The notes under the pieces: generated by a model
Told to the model about the DNA's origin: nothing
Seen by the model: the letters and a program-made list of their open reading frames with translations, nothing else
Databases searched by the model: none
Assembly (NCBI GenBank): GCA_036336695.1
Contig: JAYZFQ010000109.1
Span: 11,031 to 75,030, forward strand
DNA length: 64,000 nucleotides
Reading direction: 5' to 3'
DNA from: GCA-2729515 sp036336695
GTDB lineage: Bacteria > Myxococcota_A > UBA9160 > SMWR01
Shown here: positions 8,673-17,452 of the stretch, in pieces
Numbering within the stretch: the stretch's first letter is position 1
Layout: each line of letters starts with the position of its first letter
Translations under genes and position numbers: made by a program

Positions 8673-9334
8673 GAGAAGGGGTCGCGCTCTGCTTGAAGGA
8701 CCTGCTGATCGAGTGGCGCAGCCGCGACCGCGTGGTTTCCACCCTCCTCTTCGCCCTCCTCGTGGTCCTCGTGTTCCACTTCGCCTTGCCGGGCGGCGCC
8801 ACCGCGCGCACCCAGGAAAACGCCCCCGGACTCCTCTGGGTGGCCTACATCCTTGCCGCCCTGTTCGGACTCGGCCGCGCCTTCTCGCTCGAACTCGACA
8901 ACGATGCCATCGCGGGCCTGGCCCTCGCGCCCGTGGAGCGCGGTTGGATCTTCCTGGGAAAGGCCGCGGCCAACCTCGTGATCCTGGCGCTCGCCCAGGC
9001 GGTCACCGCCCTGGCCTTCGCGCTCGTGTTCGAACTCGATGTGTTCGCCGTGGCCGGCCGCCTGGCCGGGCTGGTCCTGCTGGGATCTCTCGGGCTGTGC
9101 GCGATCGGCACCTTCTTCTCGGCGGTCGCCGTGCGTACACGCTTCCGCGAAGTGATGCTTCCACTCCTGATGCTGCCGCTGCTGGTGCCGGTCCTGTCTG
9201 GGGCGGTTCGCGCAACGACGAGCCTTTTCGAAACCGGAAGCGTCCCCTTCGATGCGGTTCAGTTGCTGATCGTGACGGACGCGATCTATCTGATAGGCTC
9301 TTTCTTGCTATTCGACTTCGTCGTAGACGAGTAA
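8669..9334 (+). CDS. ccmB: haem exporter membrane protein CcmB
   Basis: Membrane partner of CcmA. The 221 residues form about six membrane helices, starting with the family pattern CLKDLLIEWRSRDRVVSTLLF, where Asp/Glu/Arg residues precede the first helix. The stretch RAFSLELDNDAIAGLALAP matches the conserved cytosolic ExxxxxL-AP segment. ATG overlaps the ccmA stop (ATGA); ccmC starts 2 nt after the stop. Confidence 0.93.
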   Translation: MREGVALCLKDLLIEWRSRDRVVSTLLFALLVVLVFHFALPGGATARTQENAPGLLWVAYILAALFGLGRAFSLELDNDAIAGLALAPVERGWIFLGKAAANLVILALAQAVTALAFALVFELDVFAVAGRLAGLVLLGSLGLCAIGTFFSAVAVRTRFREVMLPLLMLPLLVPVLSGAVRATTSLFETGSVPFDAVQLLIVTDAIYLIGSFLLFDFVVDE

Positions 9335-9336
9335 CC

Positions 9337-9984
9337 ATGATTCGCGCCAGCGGGATACTCCTTGCCCTGTTCTTCGCCGCAACCACGTGGCTGGTGGCGA
9401 CGGCTCCCACCGACTCCATGCAGGGGGCGATCCAGAAGATCCTCTACGTGCACGTTCCGTGCGCGTTCGCTGCCTACGCAGGCTTCATCGTGACCGGGGT
9501 CTCGGGCGCGCTCTACCTGTGGCGCCGCGACGAACGCTTCGACTGGTGGGCGCTCGCAGGGGCGGAAGTCGGCGTGGTCTTCTGCACCCTCAACATCGCC
9601 AGCGGCCCGATCTGGGCCCGGGGGACCTGGGGCCACTGGTGGGCCTGGGATCCGCGGCTGACCGTGACCCTGATCCTCTGGTTCATCTATCTCGCGTACC
9701 TGATGCTGCGCAGCTTTACCGAGGGGAGCGAGCGGACGGCCCGCTTTGCCGCCGTCTACGGCATCCTGGCCCTCGCCGCGATCCCCCTCAACTACTACGC
9801 CATCGACCTCTTCGGCGGGGCGGCAATGCACCCCGAGAACCTCGAGCGAGACAGCCTGGGAGCCGGCATGCGGCTCCCCTTCGCGGCCAGCGTCCTGACC
9901 GGCCTGATTGCGCTCTGGCACCTCGTCACGGTGCGCCAGGACATCGCGCGGCGACACGCGGAAGTTCCTGAAATCACCGGGTGA
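9337..9984 (+). CDS. ccmC: haem handling protein CcmC
   Basis: Delivers haem to CcmE. The 215-residue, six-helix protein has the WWD motif WGHWWAWDPRLT and the two conserved periplasmic His sites: YVHVPCAFAAY early and LIALWHLVTV late. The start is the ATG 2 nt after ccmB. ccmG/ccmH homologues do not follow; the cluster ends here and a 499-bp non-coding region begins. Confidence 0.95.
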   Translation: MIRASGILLALFFAATTWLVATAPTDSMQGAIQKILYVHVPCAFAAYAGFIVTGVSGALYLWRRDERFDWWALAGAEVGVVFCTLNIASGPIWARGTWGHWWAWDPRLTVTLILWFIYLAYLMLRSFTEGSERTARFAAVYGILALAAIPLNYYAIDLFGGAAMHPENLERDSLGAGMRLPFAASVLTGLIALWHLVTVRQDIARRHAEVPEITG

Positions 9985-10019
9985 ATCGGCCGCGGAGCCT
10001 GTCGAACGGCAGTTGCCGG

Positions 10020-10049
10020 TTGACAAGTAGGGGGGTTCAGGAGTATAAG
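10020..10049 (+). promoter_or_regulatory. sigma-70-type promoter
   Basis: A perfect -35 TTGACA (10020-10025) and -10 TATAAG (10044-10049) are separated by 18 nt in an otherwise GC-rich stretch. It lies 36 nt after ccmC and would start transcription near 10056, more than 400 nt ahead of the next gene. Just upstream, CGGCA-GT-TGCCG can form a short hairpin. Confidence 0.6.
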
Positions 10050-10055
10050 CTCCAA

Positions 10056-10377
10056 TGGCCTAAACTGCGGACTTCGTTGGGTTTTAGGGGTTTTTGCCCG
10101 CAGTTCTGGCAGCTTTCGATCCAACATGGAGGCGACCGCTGACCCATCCCCCCATTGGGGGAGCGTGTGCGCAAGCGAGGCTCCGAAGGCCCGCTGCGAC
10201 AGAATTTGCGCGACCTCGGATTGGGCCGGCACAAGACGGTAAGGCGTTTCCCGAAAGAGAGCGCTCCCGTAGTCCGGTCCGGGCCCGGCGGCCCGTTGCA
10301 CACACGCAGAACGAAAGCAGACGGACCTGAAAGCGCAGGTCCGCACAAAAGAATCGGCCACCGCACCTAGCGGTGGC
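10056..10377 (+). ncRNA. candidate structured non-coding RNA or long leader
   Basis: No convincing gene lies between ccmC and 10484. After the promoter at 10020 the sequence forms several local hairpins: AACTGCGG/CCGCAGTT (10063-10070 with 10098-10105, extended by GCC/GGC across a small internal loop), TCCCCC-CATT-GGGGGA (10147-10162), CGGACCTG/CAGGTCCG (10322-10343, 8 bp) and GCCACCGC/GCGGTGGC (10357-10377, 8 bp). I compared it by eye with RNase P RNA, tmRNA and SRP RNA signatures and found none. It could be a free small RNA or the 5' leader of the 10484 gene. The ends are guesses. Confidence 0.35.
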
Positions 10378-10483
10378 ACGGGGTTTGCGAAGTTCTCCGC
10401 AGGGACCCGGGGAGAATTTCGGGTCGATTGCCACACCCCCGGTGGCTCGGGTCCGGGAGGCGATCCAAGAAAGGATGGCCAGC

Positions 10484-10972
10484 ATGAAGCGCGGCGTTGG
10501 GTACTGCGAAAACACGGATTGCGAGGACTACGCCAAGGGCGTGTTCCTCCTCAACCACGGCGACACCTTCTACTGTCCTCGCTGCCGCCAGCTCGGCAAG
10601 GTCGAGAAGGAACGTGGCTTCTACACCGGAAACACGGACATCTTCAAGGAAGTCCGTGTCGAGTACAACTTCGACCCGATCAACGGTGTCTATCGCGAAA
10701 TCGCGATCGTCCGGGACGAGAGTCTCTGGGGTCGCAACAACGTGTACACGCTCCAGTCGCCGCTCATCAAGACCGAGAAGCGGGCGCTGAAGGTGGCCGA
10801 AGCGATTCTCGCCAACCTGAACCGGTACCGCGGCCTGCTCAACAGCGACGACATCCCGAGGACCACGGAGATCATCCTGTCGTTCGACGACGAGTTCGAC
10901 GAGTTCTCGCGCAAGCTCCAGCAGTTGTCGAAGGAGTGGGAAGCCAGCGGGCTCCGCGAGGGGCAGCGCTAG
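10484..10972 (+). CDS. small zinc-ribbon protein of unknown function
   Basis: A 162-residue soluble protein beginning MKRGVGYCENTDCEDYAKG and followed by FYCPRCRQLG: two Cys pairs (CxxxxC and CxxC) that look like a zinc ribbon. The rest is mixed alpha/beta with an acidic segment FDDEFDEFSRKL near the end. I chose ATG 10484 because AAAGGA lies 9 nt upstream; ATG 10475 is directly abutted by the same element. No membrane segment or signal. Preceded by a roughly 400-nt structured leader and followed by a strong terminator, so it is probably a single-gene transcript. Function not recognised. Confidence 0.8.
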   Translation: MKRGVGYCENTDCEDYAKGVFLLNHGDTFYCPRCRQLGKVEKERGFYTGNTDIFKEVRVEYNFDPINGVYREIAIVRDESLWGRNNVYTLQSPLIKTEKRALKVAEAILANLNRYRGLLNSDDIPRTTEIILSFDDEFDEFSRKLQQLSKEWEASGLREGQR

Positions 10973-10997
10973 CCCACCCGCCGCGATACGCGACACA

Positions 10998-11031
10998 GCG
11001 AAGCCCTCGGCCGATCGGCCGGGGGCTTCGC
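10998..11031 (+). terminator. intrinsic terminator after the zinc-ribbon gene
   Basis: GCGAAGCCC (10998-11006) pairs with GGGCTTCGC (11023-11031), with CGGCC/GGCCG continuing the stem inside and a GATC-type loop. A short TTT follows. It sits between convergent genes and may serve both directions. Confidence 0.75.
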
Positions 11032-11035
11032 CGTT

Positions 11036-11599
11036 TCAGGCCCCGCCACCCCCACGGGCGTCCAGGCGCATTCGCAAGTCGATCCAGAAGCCTTGCAGGA
11101 TTTCGCGCACGCCCCAGTGCTCGTGACGCTCGACCGGCTCCGGTCGGTCCGCGAGAGCGTCGGCGAGCGGCCCGCGATACCAGGGGAACAAGGTCCCCGG
11201 CAGCGCGTCGAGAGGAAACCACCGGACCAGCGGGGTTTCCGGGCTGGGCCGGGGCACGCCGGCCAGCGGCCGGCAGCGCCAGACGTGGGCGATGTGCGGT
11301 CGGAAGCCGCGGCGGATATAGGCGCCCACCCGACGCTCGACCGCGACCGAGACCCCGGTCTCTTCCAGGATCTCGCGCTGCAGCGTCTGCTCCCCGCTCT
11401 CCCCCGGATCGGGGTTGCCTCCCGGGAGCTCCCAGCCGCGCAGATCCGACCGCACGCTGAGCAGCACGCGCCCCCCGTCCAGAATCACGCCCTGGTGCAC
11501 CACCAGGGGACCGCCTTCGCGCCGCGGCAGTACCAGCCCCCACCAGGCGACCTTGGCGTAGGTCGGCAGCATGCGGCGCAGCTGCCGGAGCGCGCTCAC
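11036..11599 (-). CDS. NUDIX hydrolase
   Basis: Contains a full Nudix box: GGNPDPGE followed by REILEETG, matching GX5EX7REUXEEXGU, preceded by a beta strand GGRVLLSVRSDLRGWELP. About 187 residues from GTG 11599, which overlaps the hisG stop (GTGA); an ATG nine codons later (11572) is an alternative. Substrate unknown, probably a nucleoside diphosphate derivative. It is the last gene of a minus-strand run hisI-hisG-NUDIX, a position that suggests a link to the first steps of histidine synthesis. Confidence 0.85.
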   Translation of the reverse strand: MSALRQLRRMLPTYAKVAWWGLVLPRREGGPLVVHQGVILDGGRVLLSVRSDLRGWELPGGNPDPGESGEQTLQREILEETGVSVAVERRVGAYIRRGFRPHIAHVWRCRPLAGVPRPSPETPLVRWFPLDALPGTLFPWYRGPLADALADRPEPVERHEHWGVREILQGFWIDLRMRLDARGGGGA

Positions 11600-12480
11600 T
11601 CGACGATCTTGTTCAGGGGGTACTCGACGATCGCGCGGGCTCCCGCCTCGACGAGCTTCGGGTAGAGCGCTGTCGCGAGATTTTCCTCGATGACGGTGTT
11701 GATGGCGACCCAGCGCTCGTCCGACAGCGTGGAAATCGTGGGCTTGCCCAGGGCGGGCAGCAAGGCGAGGACGCGGTCGAGTCGCCCCTTCGGAACGTTC
11801 ATCATCAGTCCCACGCGGTCGACGGCTTCGATCGCCCCCTTCAACATCAGGAGCAGCCGCTCCATCTTGCGCATCTTCCACGCGTCCTTGACGGACTCGC
11901 GGTTGGCGATGAAACGCGGCGTGCTCTCGAGCACCGTGTCGATCACCCGGAGATTGTTCGCACGCAGGCTCGAGCCGGTCTCGGTCACGTCCACGATCGC
12001 GTCGGCCAGCGTCGGCGGCTTCACTTCGGTCGCGCCCCAGGAAAACTCGACCTCTGCCTTCACGCCGTGCTCCCGGAGGTAGCGACGCGTCAGGTTCACG
12101 ACTTCCGTGGCAATCCGCGCCCCCGAGAGATCGGCGGGTTTGCGGATCTTCGACCCCTCCTTCACCGCCACGACCCAGCGCACCGGTCCGTAGTTGGGCC
12201 AGGGCGCGCGGAGGTCCGCGAGTTCCTTCACCCGGGCGCGGCTCTCGCGGGTCCAGTCGATCCCCGTGATCCCGGCATCGAGCACGCCCTGGCCGACGTA
12301 GCGGGCCATTTCCTGCGCTCGGATCAGGATGCACTCAATCTCGGGGTCGTCGATATCCGGGTAGTAGGAGCGGTCGGCAATCCGCAGACGGAACCCCGCC
12401 TGGGTAAAGAGCCGCTGGGTCGTTTCCTGCAAGCTGCCCTTGGGCAGGCCCAGCCGGAGGGTGCGGCGTGAAGCACTCAT
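11596..12480 (-). CDS. hisG: ATP phosphoribosyltransferase HisG, long form
   Basis: First enzyme of histidine biosynthesis: ATP plus PRPP to phosphoribosyl-ATP. The 294 residues include LRLGLPKGSLQ at the N-terminus, DAGITGIDW, and the PRPP loop VDVTETGSSLRANNL. The last 75 or so residues, with VGLMMNVPKGRLDRVLALLP, form the regulatory ACT-like domain, so this is the long, HisZ-independent and probably histidine-inhibited form. Start ATG 12480 overlaps the hisI stop (ATGA). Confidence 0.96.
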   Translation of the reverse strand: MSASRRTLRLGLPKGSLQETTQRLFTQAGFRLRIADRSYYPDIDDPEIECILIRAQEMARYVGQGVLDAGITGIDWTRESRARVKELADLRAPWPNYGPVRWVVAVKEGSKIRKPADLSGARIATEVVNLTRRYLREHGVKAEVEFSWGATEVKPPTLADAIVDVTETGSSLRANNLRVIDTVLESTPRFIANRESVKDAWKMRKMERLLLMLKGAIEAVDRVGLMMNVPKGRLDRVLALLPALGKPTISTLSDERWVAINTVIEENLATALYPKLVEAGARAIVEYPLNKIVE

Positions 12481-12863
12481 CGGCCATACACCTCCTTCGG
12501 ATCGAACACCTGCTCTCCGACGTCTTCCCAGCCTCCGTCTGCCAGCTTCCGGTAGAAGCAGCTGCGCCGGCCCGTGTGGCAGGCCGCCCGCCCCTTCTGC
12601 TCCACGCGCAACACGACGCAGTCTCCGTCGCAATCGACGTAGAGGGCCTTGAGATCCTGGGTGTTCCCGCTCTCCTCGCCCTTGTGCCAGAGCTTGTTGC
12701 GAGAAGTGCTCCAGTAGTGCACCTCCCCCGTCTCGAGCGTACGACGCAAAGCGGCCTCGTTCATGGACGCAACCATCAGGACGTCGCCCGTGGCGTGATC
12801 CAGGGCAATCGCGGTAACGAAGCCATCGCGCTTCGCAAAATCGAGCGCCGAAAGCGGGTCCAT
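12477..12863 (-). CDS. hisI: phosphoribosyl-AMP cyclohydrolase HisI
   Basis: Third step of histidine biosynthesis; opens the adenine ring of phosphoribosyl-AMP. The 128 residues show MVASMNEAALRRTLETGEVHYWSTSRNKLWHKGE (the WSRSR-type and WxKG blocks), the metal ligands DCDGD, and the CHTGRRSCFYR Cys-His site. No fused HisE pyrophosphohydrolase domain follows. The stop overlaps hisG. Start ATG 12863, 13 nt after plsB. Confidence 0.95.
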   Translation of the reverse strand: MDPLSALDFAKRDGFVTAIALDHATGDVLMVASMNEAALRRTLETGEVHYWSTSRNKLWHKGEESGNTQDLKALYVDCDGDCVVLRVEQKGRAACHTGRRSCFYRKLADGGWEDVGEQVFDPKEVYGR

Positions 12864-12876
12864 GGGGAAGCGGAGG

Positions 12877-15459
12877 CTACCCGGCGGCGAGCGTGGCCGC
12901 CAGACGGTCGCGCAGCGCAGGCAACTCGGCACTCGACGCGCCACGCACCAGGCGGCCGGTTTCTCGCTCGCCCTCGGCGAAGGCGACCATCCCGAGCCGC
13001 ACCAGCAGGTCGACGGCATTGCTGAAGGTCACGGGGTTGGCCCCTTCGCGCCGAGCGACCTCCCCCAGCAGGGCCGCGCGGTCGAACTGCTCCGCGGCCG
13101 CTTTCTGTAGCGCTTTCAATTCGACCGAATCGCCCTCGTCCAGTAGCGCACCGACCGCGGCGCACGCGCAGTAATAGGCCTCGACCACGGGGCGGGTCTG
13201 TTCCGCCAGGAAGCGGAGCGCTCCGGTCCCCTTCTCGGTGGCCAGCAGTTCTCCGTCCCGGCGCTCGATCCAGCCCCGGCCCTCGAAGTGGTCCAGGAAT
13301 GCATCCACGTGCGCAGCGAGCACTTCGCCCTGGGGCGTGAAGAACTCGGGATAGAACAGATCCAGCCACTCGCGAAGATCCGCGCGCCAGGCCCCGCCGC
13401 GTCGGCCCGTCAATACCTGCCGGGCCAGCCAACTCGGGAGGGCCAGGAACTGCACGATCGAATTGCGGTAGAAGTCGAGGGCGCGGCGTTTCGACTCTTC
13501 GTAATACAGCAGTTCGCCACGAGCGTCGCTGACGGTCTTCAGGAGATCCATGCGCAGCATGGATGCGATCGACTCCTCGAAGCTGCCTTCGTCCGCCACC
13601 AGCGCCGGTGTCAGCCGCACGTCCTGGAGACGCAACAGGTCCACCACTTCCTGCATGCGGCGCACCAGTTCGGGGCGCAGCATGCCGCGGCGCCGCTCGC
13701 CCAGGAGAGCGCAGGCGGCGACGGAAGTCACGTTCGGCACAGCCGCCCAATTGATCCGCTCGACCAGGCGATTTCCGAGCGAGGCCACGAAGGCGCGCTT
13801 CTCCGCTGCAACTTCCGGAGTCGCCTCCGTCGCGAAGGTCGCACGCCGGTCGCCGAGAGCATCGCCGAGAGAAATCGGCTCTCCGAGACTGACGAACACG
13901 CTCCCGAAGCGGCGCTGAAGGTATTTCCGCGCGCGCACGAGGCCCCACAGGCTCTCGTCTTTCTTGTTGCCCCCCTCCAGCTCGTCGACCATCGAGCCTT
14001 CCTCGACGAGTCGCTCGTAGGTGATCGCGATCGGCACGAAGAACAGGTCCCGCCGCGCCGTGGAGAGAAAGGCCTCCACCTCCCAGGAGAGGATCCCCAA
14101 GCGCGGAGCGAGCGTCTTGCCCGTGCGCGATCGGCCTCCCTCGATGAAGAATTCCTGGGTCACCCCCTCCGAAACGAGATGGGCGACGTAGGCGCGAAAG
14201 ATTTCCTTGTAGAGCGAATCGTCGAAGGACTTGCGCATGAAGAAGGCGCCGCAACGGCGCCAGAGGAAACCGAAGGGACCGAACCCCATGTTCTCGCGCG
14301 CGGCGATGTGCGGCGGAATCAGGTAGTTCGCGTAGAAGATCATCGACACGATCAGGAAATCGAAATACGAGCGGTGACTCGGCACGAGCACGATCGGGTG
14401 CCGCTTCGCGTACCGCGCGACCGTCTCGAGTCCCGACACTTCGACCTTCGCGAAGAGACGACGCACCACGGCGCCCGACAAGGCGTTGAGCGCAGCGAGG
14501 AACGTGGAGTTCATGTTGGCGGCGATCTCTCGCAGCATGCCCTCGGCATCGGCGCGCGCCCGGGAAAGCGGCACCCCGGCATCGCGGGCCCGGGCACGCA
14601 TCGCCTGCTGAACGCGGGGCTCCGAGACCACGATGTCCAGCACCTTGGGGAAGGGCCGCAGGCTCGGCCCCTCCACCGCCTTTTCCTCCCGGTAGAGGAA
14701 CGTCATGATCGAGCGGCGCACCATCCGCGTCACGGCGTGCTGGCCCTGGGCCTCCCGAGACCGAATGAAGGCCGTCAGGTCGATCGCGTCGCCCACCTTG
14801 ACCGCCAGATCCCGGTAGGTGGTGAGAAACGACGTCACCTTGGCGAGATCCGACGGCCGCGTGGCGGCGCCGTAGAAGAGGTTGAGGAAACGGCGGCGTG
14901 ACCGGGGTCCCTTGCGCCAGAAGATGGCCAAGGGCACGACGCGAACGGGGGAGCCCGATTTCCAGGCGGCGTCGACCACTTCTTCGAGCGGATCCCGTTC
15001 CCCGGTTCCGTCCGGCCCAGGCCGGGCACGCAACCGCGCCGTCCGCAGGAACAGGAAACTCGATGCACCTTCTTGTACGACCGCGCGGGCGTAGCGCCGT
15101 TCGCGCTCGCTGCGATCCTCCCCCGCCCTGCCGACGCGCCACGCGGTTCCCAGGGCCTCGAAAAGGGGCCGGAAGTAGTAGAACCGAATCCCGTTGGCAT
15201 GACTCGACAGCCGGAGCCCCGCACGGACGAACACGGTGTTGAACAGGAAGTAATCGAGCCGGCTCGCGTAGCGCATGACGTAGACGACCGAGCCGCTGGC
15301 TTCGATCTCGCGCAGCCGAGCGACCGTGGCTTCGTCGAACCCGAAGTGGCTGAAGAAGCGCTTGGCGAACCGCCGCAGGAAGAAACCGAACCTCGGCGTC
15401 ATGGCCGAAAGCGCATCGCTCTCGACCCCGGCGGAGGGCGGCGGCGAGGCATCCCGCAT
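12877..15459 (-). CDS. plsB: glycerol-3-phosphate O-acyltransferase PlsB
   Basis: Catalyses the first acylation in phospholipid synthesis at the inner membrane. The 860-residue length fits PlsB (E. coli about 807). The four acyltransferase blocks are present in order: VPSHRSYFDFL (HX4D) near residue 357, GAFFMRKSF, FIEGGRSRTGK, and VPIAITYERL. The N-terminal third and C-terminal 300 residues also fit the family. The start is the only good ATG; the next gene, an SDR, ends 20 nt upstream. Confidence 0.94.
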   Translation of the reverse strand: MRDASPPPSAGVESDALSAMTPRFGFFLRRFAKRFFSHFGFDEATVARLREIEASGSVVYVMRYASRLDYFLFNTVFVRAGLRLSSHANGIRFYYFRPLFEALGTAWRVGRAGEDRSERERRYARAVVQEGASSFLFLRTARLRARPGPDGTGERDPLEEVVDAAWKSGSPVRVVPLAIFWRKGPRSRRRFLNLFYGAATRPSDLAKVTSFLTTYRDLAVKVGDAIDLTAFIRSREAQGQHAVTRMVRRSIMTFLYREEKAVEGPSLRPFPKVLDIVVSEPRVQQAMRARARDAGVPLSRARADAEGMLREIAANMNSTFLAALNALSGAVVRRLFAKVEVSGLETVARYAKRHPIVLVPSHRSYFDFLIVSMIFYANYLIPPHIAARENMGFGPFGFLWRRCGAFFMRKSFDDSLYKEIFRAYVAHLVSEGVTQEFFIEGGRSRTGKTLAPRLGILSWEVEAFLSTARRDLFFVPIAITYERLVEEGSMVDELEGGNKKDESLWGLVRARKYLQRRFGSVFVSLGEPISLGDALGDRRATFATEATPEVAAEKRAFVASLGNRLVERINWAAVPNVTSVAACALLGERRRGMLRPELVRRMQEVVDLLRLQDVRLTPALVADEGSFEESIASMLRMDLLKTVSDARGELLYYEESKRRALDFYRNSIVQFLALPSWLARQVLTGRRGGAWRADLREWLDLFYPEFFTPQGEVLAAHVDAFLDHFEGRGWIERRDGELLATEKGTGALRFLAEQTRPVVEAYYCACAAVGALLDEGDSVELKALQKAAAEQFDRAALLGEVARREGANPVTFSNAVDLLVRLGMVAFAEGERETGRLVRGASSAELPALRDRLAATLAAG

Positions 15460-15479
15460 CGTCGCCGGAGGGTAGCAGG

Positions 15480-16340
15480 TCAGTCCGGGAGGAGGATTTC
15501 TCCGGGGCGCATCCGCGCTGCGATCTCGTCGACCGTCCAGAGACCGCCGTCCTCTTGCTTCGTGACCCCCGTGTGGGTGACGACCTTCATCTCGGCGATC
15601 CGACCCCCGCCGACATAGTAGGTCTTGCCCGTCAACTCGGCGGCCAGGTCACTCGCCAGGTAGGCCACCAGGGGGGAGACGAGTTTCGGGTCCATCCGCG
15701 CCTTGAGGGAATCGTCGAAGCCCGGGAGATCACTCGTCAGCCGGGTGTAGGCCACGGGCGCCAGGATATGCACCCGGATGCCGTACTTGACACCCTCGAT
15801 CGCGAGGCAACGAGACATCCCGGCGATTCCCGCCTTTGCCGCGCCGTAGTTCGCCTGGCCGAAATTCCCGTTGAGCCCGGACGTCGAGGACGTGTTGATG
15901 ATCACGCCACCGCCGCCGTGTTCCTTCATGTGCCCGTACACGGCGTGGGTAACGCAATAGGTCCCCTTGAGGTGAACCTGGACCACGATGTCCCAGAGAT
16001 CTTCCGTCGTGTTCGCGAAACTCTTGTCCCGGAGAATGCCCGCGTTGTTGACCAGGATGTCGATCCTGCCAAAGGCGTCGAGCGCGGACTGGAGAATCGA
16101 CTGCCCGCCCTCCACCGTGGCGACCGAGTCGTAGTTCGCCGCCGCCTCGCCCCCCGCCGCGCGAATCTCGTCGACGACTGTGTCCGCCATGGCGCTGCCG
16201 CCGCCGCTGCCGTCTCGCGCGCCGCCGAGGTCGTTCACCACGACCGCCGCACCCTCGCGGGCCAGGAACAACGCATGCTCGCGCCCGATCCCACCGCCCG
16301 CTCCCGTTACGATCGCCACCTTGCCGTCGAGTAAACCCAT
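15480..16340 (-). CDS. SDR-family (3R)-hydroxyacyl-CoA dehydrogenase-like oxidoreductase
   Basis: Classical short-chain dehydrogenase, 286 residues. NAD(P) motif TGAGGGIGREHAL, then VVNDLGGARDGSGGGS, a segment typical of the dehydrogenase part of multifunctional enzyme type 2 (17-beta-HSD4) and bacterial homologues. NNAGILRD and the catalytic Ser/Tyr/Lys in INTSSTSG and NYGAAKAG are present. It probably acts on acyl-CoA or steroid-like substrates. No second domain (hydratase or SCP2) is attached. Start ATG 16340. Confidence 0.88.
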   Translation of the reverse strand: MGLLDGKVAIVTGAGGGIGREHALFLAREGAAVVVNDLGGARDGSGGGSAMADTVVDEIRAAGGEAAANYDSVATVEGGQSILQSALDAFGRIDILVNNAGILRDKSFANTTEDLWDIVVQVHLKGTYCVTHAVYGHMKEHGGGGVIINTSSTSGLNGNFGQANYGAAKAGIAGMSRCLAIEGVKYGIRVHILAPVAYTRLTSDLPGFDDSLKARMDPKLVSPLVAYLASDLAAELTGKTYYVGGGRIAEMKVVTHTGVTKQEDGGLWTVDEIAARMRPGEILLPD

Positions 16341-16371
16341 GCGGTTATGTAACCGCGCCGGGGAACGGGCT

Positions 16372-17232
16372 TCAAGCGTTTCCGAAGAGAATGGTGCGAA
16401 AGCGGCCAAACGGGGCGAAACCGAGGCCTGCGTAGAGCCGCTCACCGGGCGTGTTTCCGTCGACCACGCTGAGTTGCACGTGGTCGGCGCCCTCGGCGAA
16501 GGCCTCCCGACACAGCGCGGCGACCCCGGCACGGGCCATCCCCCGACCGCGAGCCTCCGGCCAGGTGTAGACCCCCTGAAGCAGCCAGCCCTCGCGGCGC
16601 TGGACGTCGGCATACCCGACGAAAACGACCCGTCCGCCCGCTTCGACGACCCGGGCCCGCCGCAAGCGGCCCCGCACCCAGCGACGCCCGCCGACCGGGT
16701 CGTCGGAGAACGGGTCCGGACGCCCCTCTTCGCGGAGACTCTCCCGGGCGGCAACGACCAGGGCATCCAGGTCGTCCTCCGTTGCCGGTCGCGCCGGCGG
16801 CGCCTCCGAGCCGGGAAACCCCTGGCGCCCCGCCTGGGCCGAGAGGACGTAGGCCGTTTCGGTCCGGTCGAGGAGGGGGCGCCGCGGCGCGCGCCGCTGC
16901 AGATGCCGCCACAGCACGTCGGCGCTGCGTTCGTGGCTCTTCACCAGCCCCACGCCCAGGGTTTCGATCAGGGGGAGGAAGGCCTCGACAACCCCGTCGT
17001 CGGCCTCGATGTCGAAGACGACGTTCGGCCGGAGGCCGGCCACCGCCGCAACGCGCCGCCCCGACCAGAGCACGCCGACCTCGGGGCGCAACTCGCTGGG
17101 GGCGGGGCGGCGGCCGATCCGGTCCGTCATGTCCATCAGGACCAGATTGCCGAGCGGGTCGGCAGCGAGGTGTTCGAGGACATCCCCGCGTTGCCCGCGA
17201 CGCACGAGTTCCGCTTCCACGGCCTCGTCCAC
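16372..17232 (-). CDS. GNAT-family N-acetyltransferase
   Basis: C-terminal half carries a GNAT acetyl-CoA site: YTWPEARGRGMARAGVAALC (Q/RxxGxG/A) followed by VDGNTPGERLYAGLGF. The N-terminal half (about 130 residues) is a degenerate partner domain with no recognised motif, as in two-domain GNATs. The start is uncertain: GTG 17232 lies 4 nt after the stop of the biotinyl-domain gene; an in-frame ATG at 17289 would overlap that gene. Substrate unknown. Confidence 0.8.
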   Translation of the reverse strand: MDEAVEAELVRRGQRGDVLEHLAADPLGNLVLMDMTDRIGRRPAPSELRPEVGVLWSGRRVAAVAGLRPNVVFDIEADDGVVEAFLPLIETLGVGLVKSHERSADVLWRHLQRRAPRRPLLDRTETAYVLSAQAGRQGFPGSEAPPARPATEDDLDALVVAARESLREEGRPDPFSDDPVGGRRWVRGRLRRARVVEAGGRVVFVGYADVQRREGWLLQGVYTWPEARGRGMARAGVAALCREAFAEGADHVQLSVVDGNTPGERLYAGLGFAPFGRFRTILFGNA

Positions 17233-17236
17233 CGCC

Positions 17237-17452
17237 TCAGTCGATGACCGCGAGGACGTCCCCTTCCTCGATCGAGTCACCTTCGGCAACGCGAATCTCG
17301 CTGAGCGTTCCGCCGCAGGGAGACTCCACGGGAATCTCCATTTTCATCGACTCGAGGATGAGAATCACGTCCTCTTCCGCCACCGGGTCGCCGGCTGCCT
17401 TTTCGATCTTCCAGACATTGCCCGCGATCTGCGCTTCGACTTGCGTCGGCAT
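17237..17452 (-). CDS. stand-alone biotin/lipoyl carrier domain protein
   Basis: A 71-residue biotinyl domain with the attachment site ESMKMEIPV, Lys being the biotinylated residue, flanked by GNVWKIEKAAGD and VAEGDSIEEGDVLAVID. The size matches the small carrier subunit of acyl-CoA carboxylases. Start ATG 17452 has a GAGGGGG Shine-Dalgarno. No carboxylase subunit is in the window, so the partner must lie elsewhere. Divergent from ffh with an 80-bp gap. Confidence 0.9.
   Translation of the reverse strand: MPTQVEAQIAGNVWKIEKAAGDPVAEEDVILILESMKMEIPVESPCGGTLSEIRVAEGDSIEEGDVLAVID

Noticed and set aside
10110..10130. TTTCGATCC resembling a tRNA T-loop
   Set aside because: No T-stem, anticodon arm or acceptor stem could be formed around it.
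10037..10366. Open frames on both strands in the ccmC-zinc ribbon gap
   Set aside because: No ribosome site, no recognisable motif, Arg/Pro-rich translation typical of non-coding GC-rich DNA; RNA structure is the better explanation.
13288..14901. 537-codon open frame on the plus strand opposite plsB
   Set aside because: Composition is an antisense artefact; plsB has all acyltransferase motifs.
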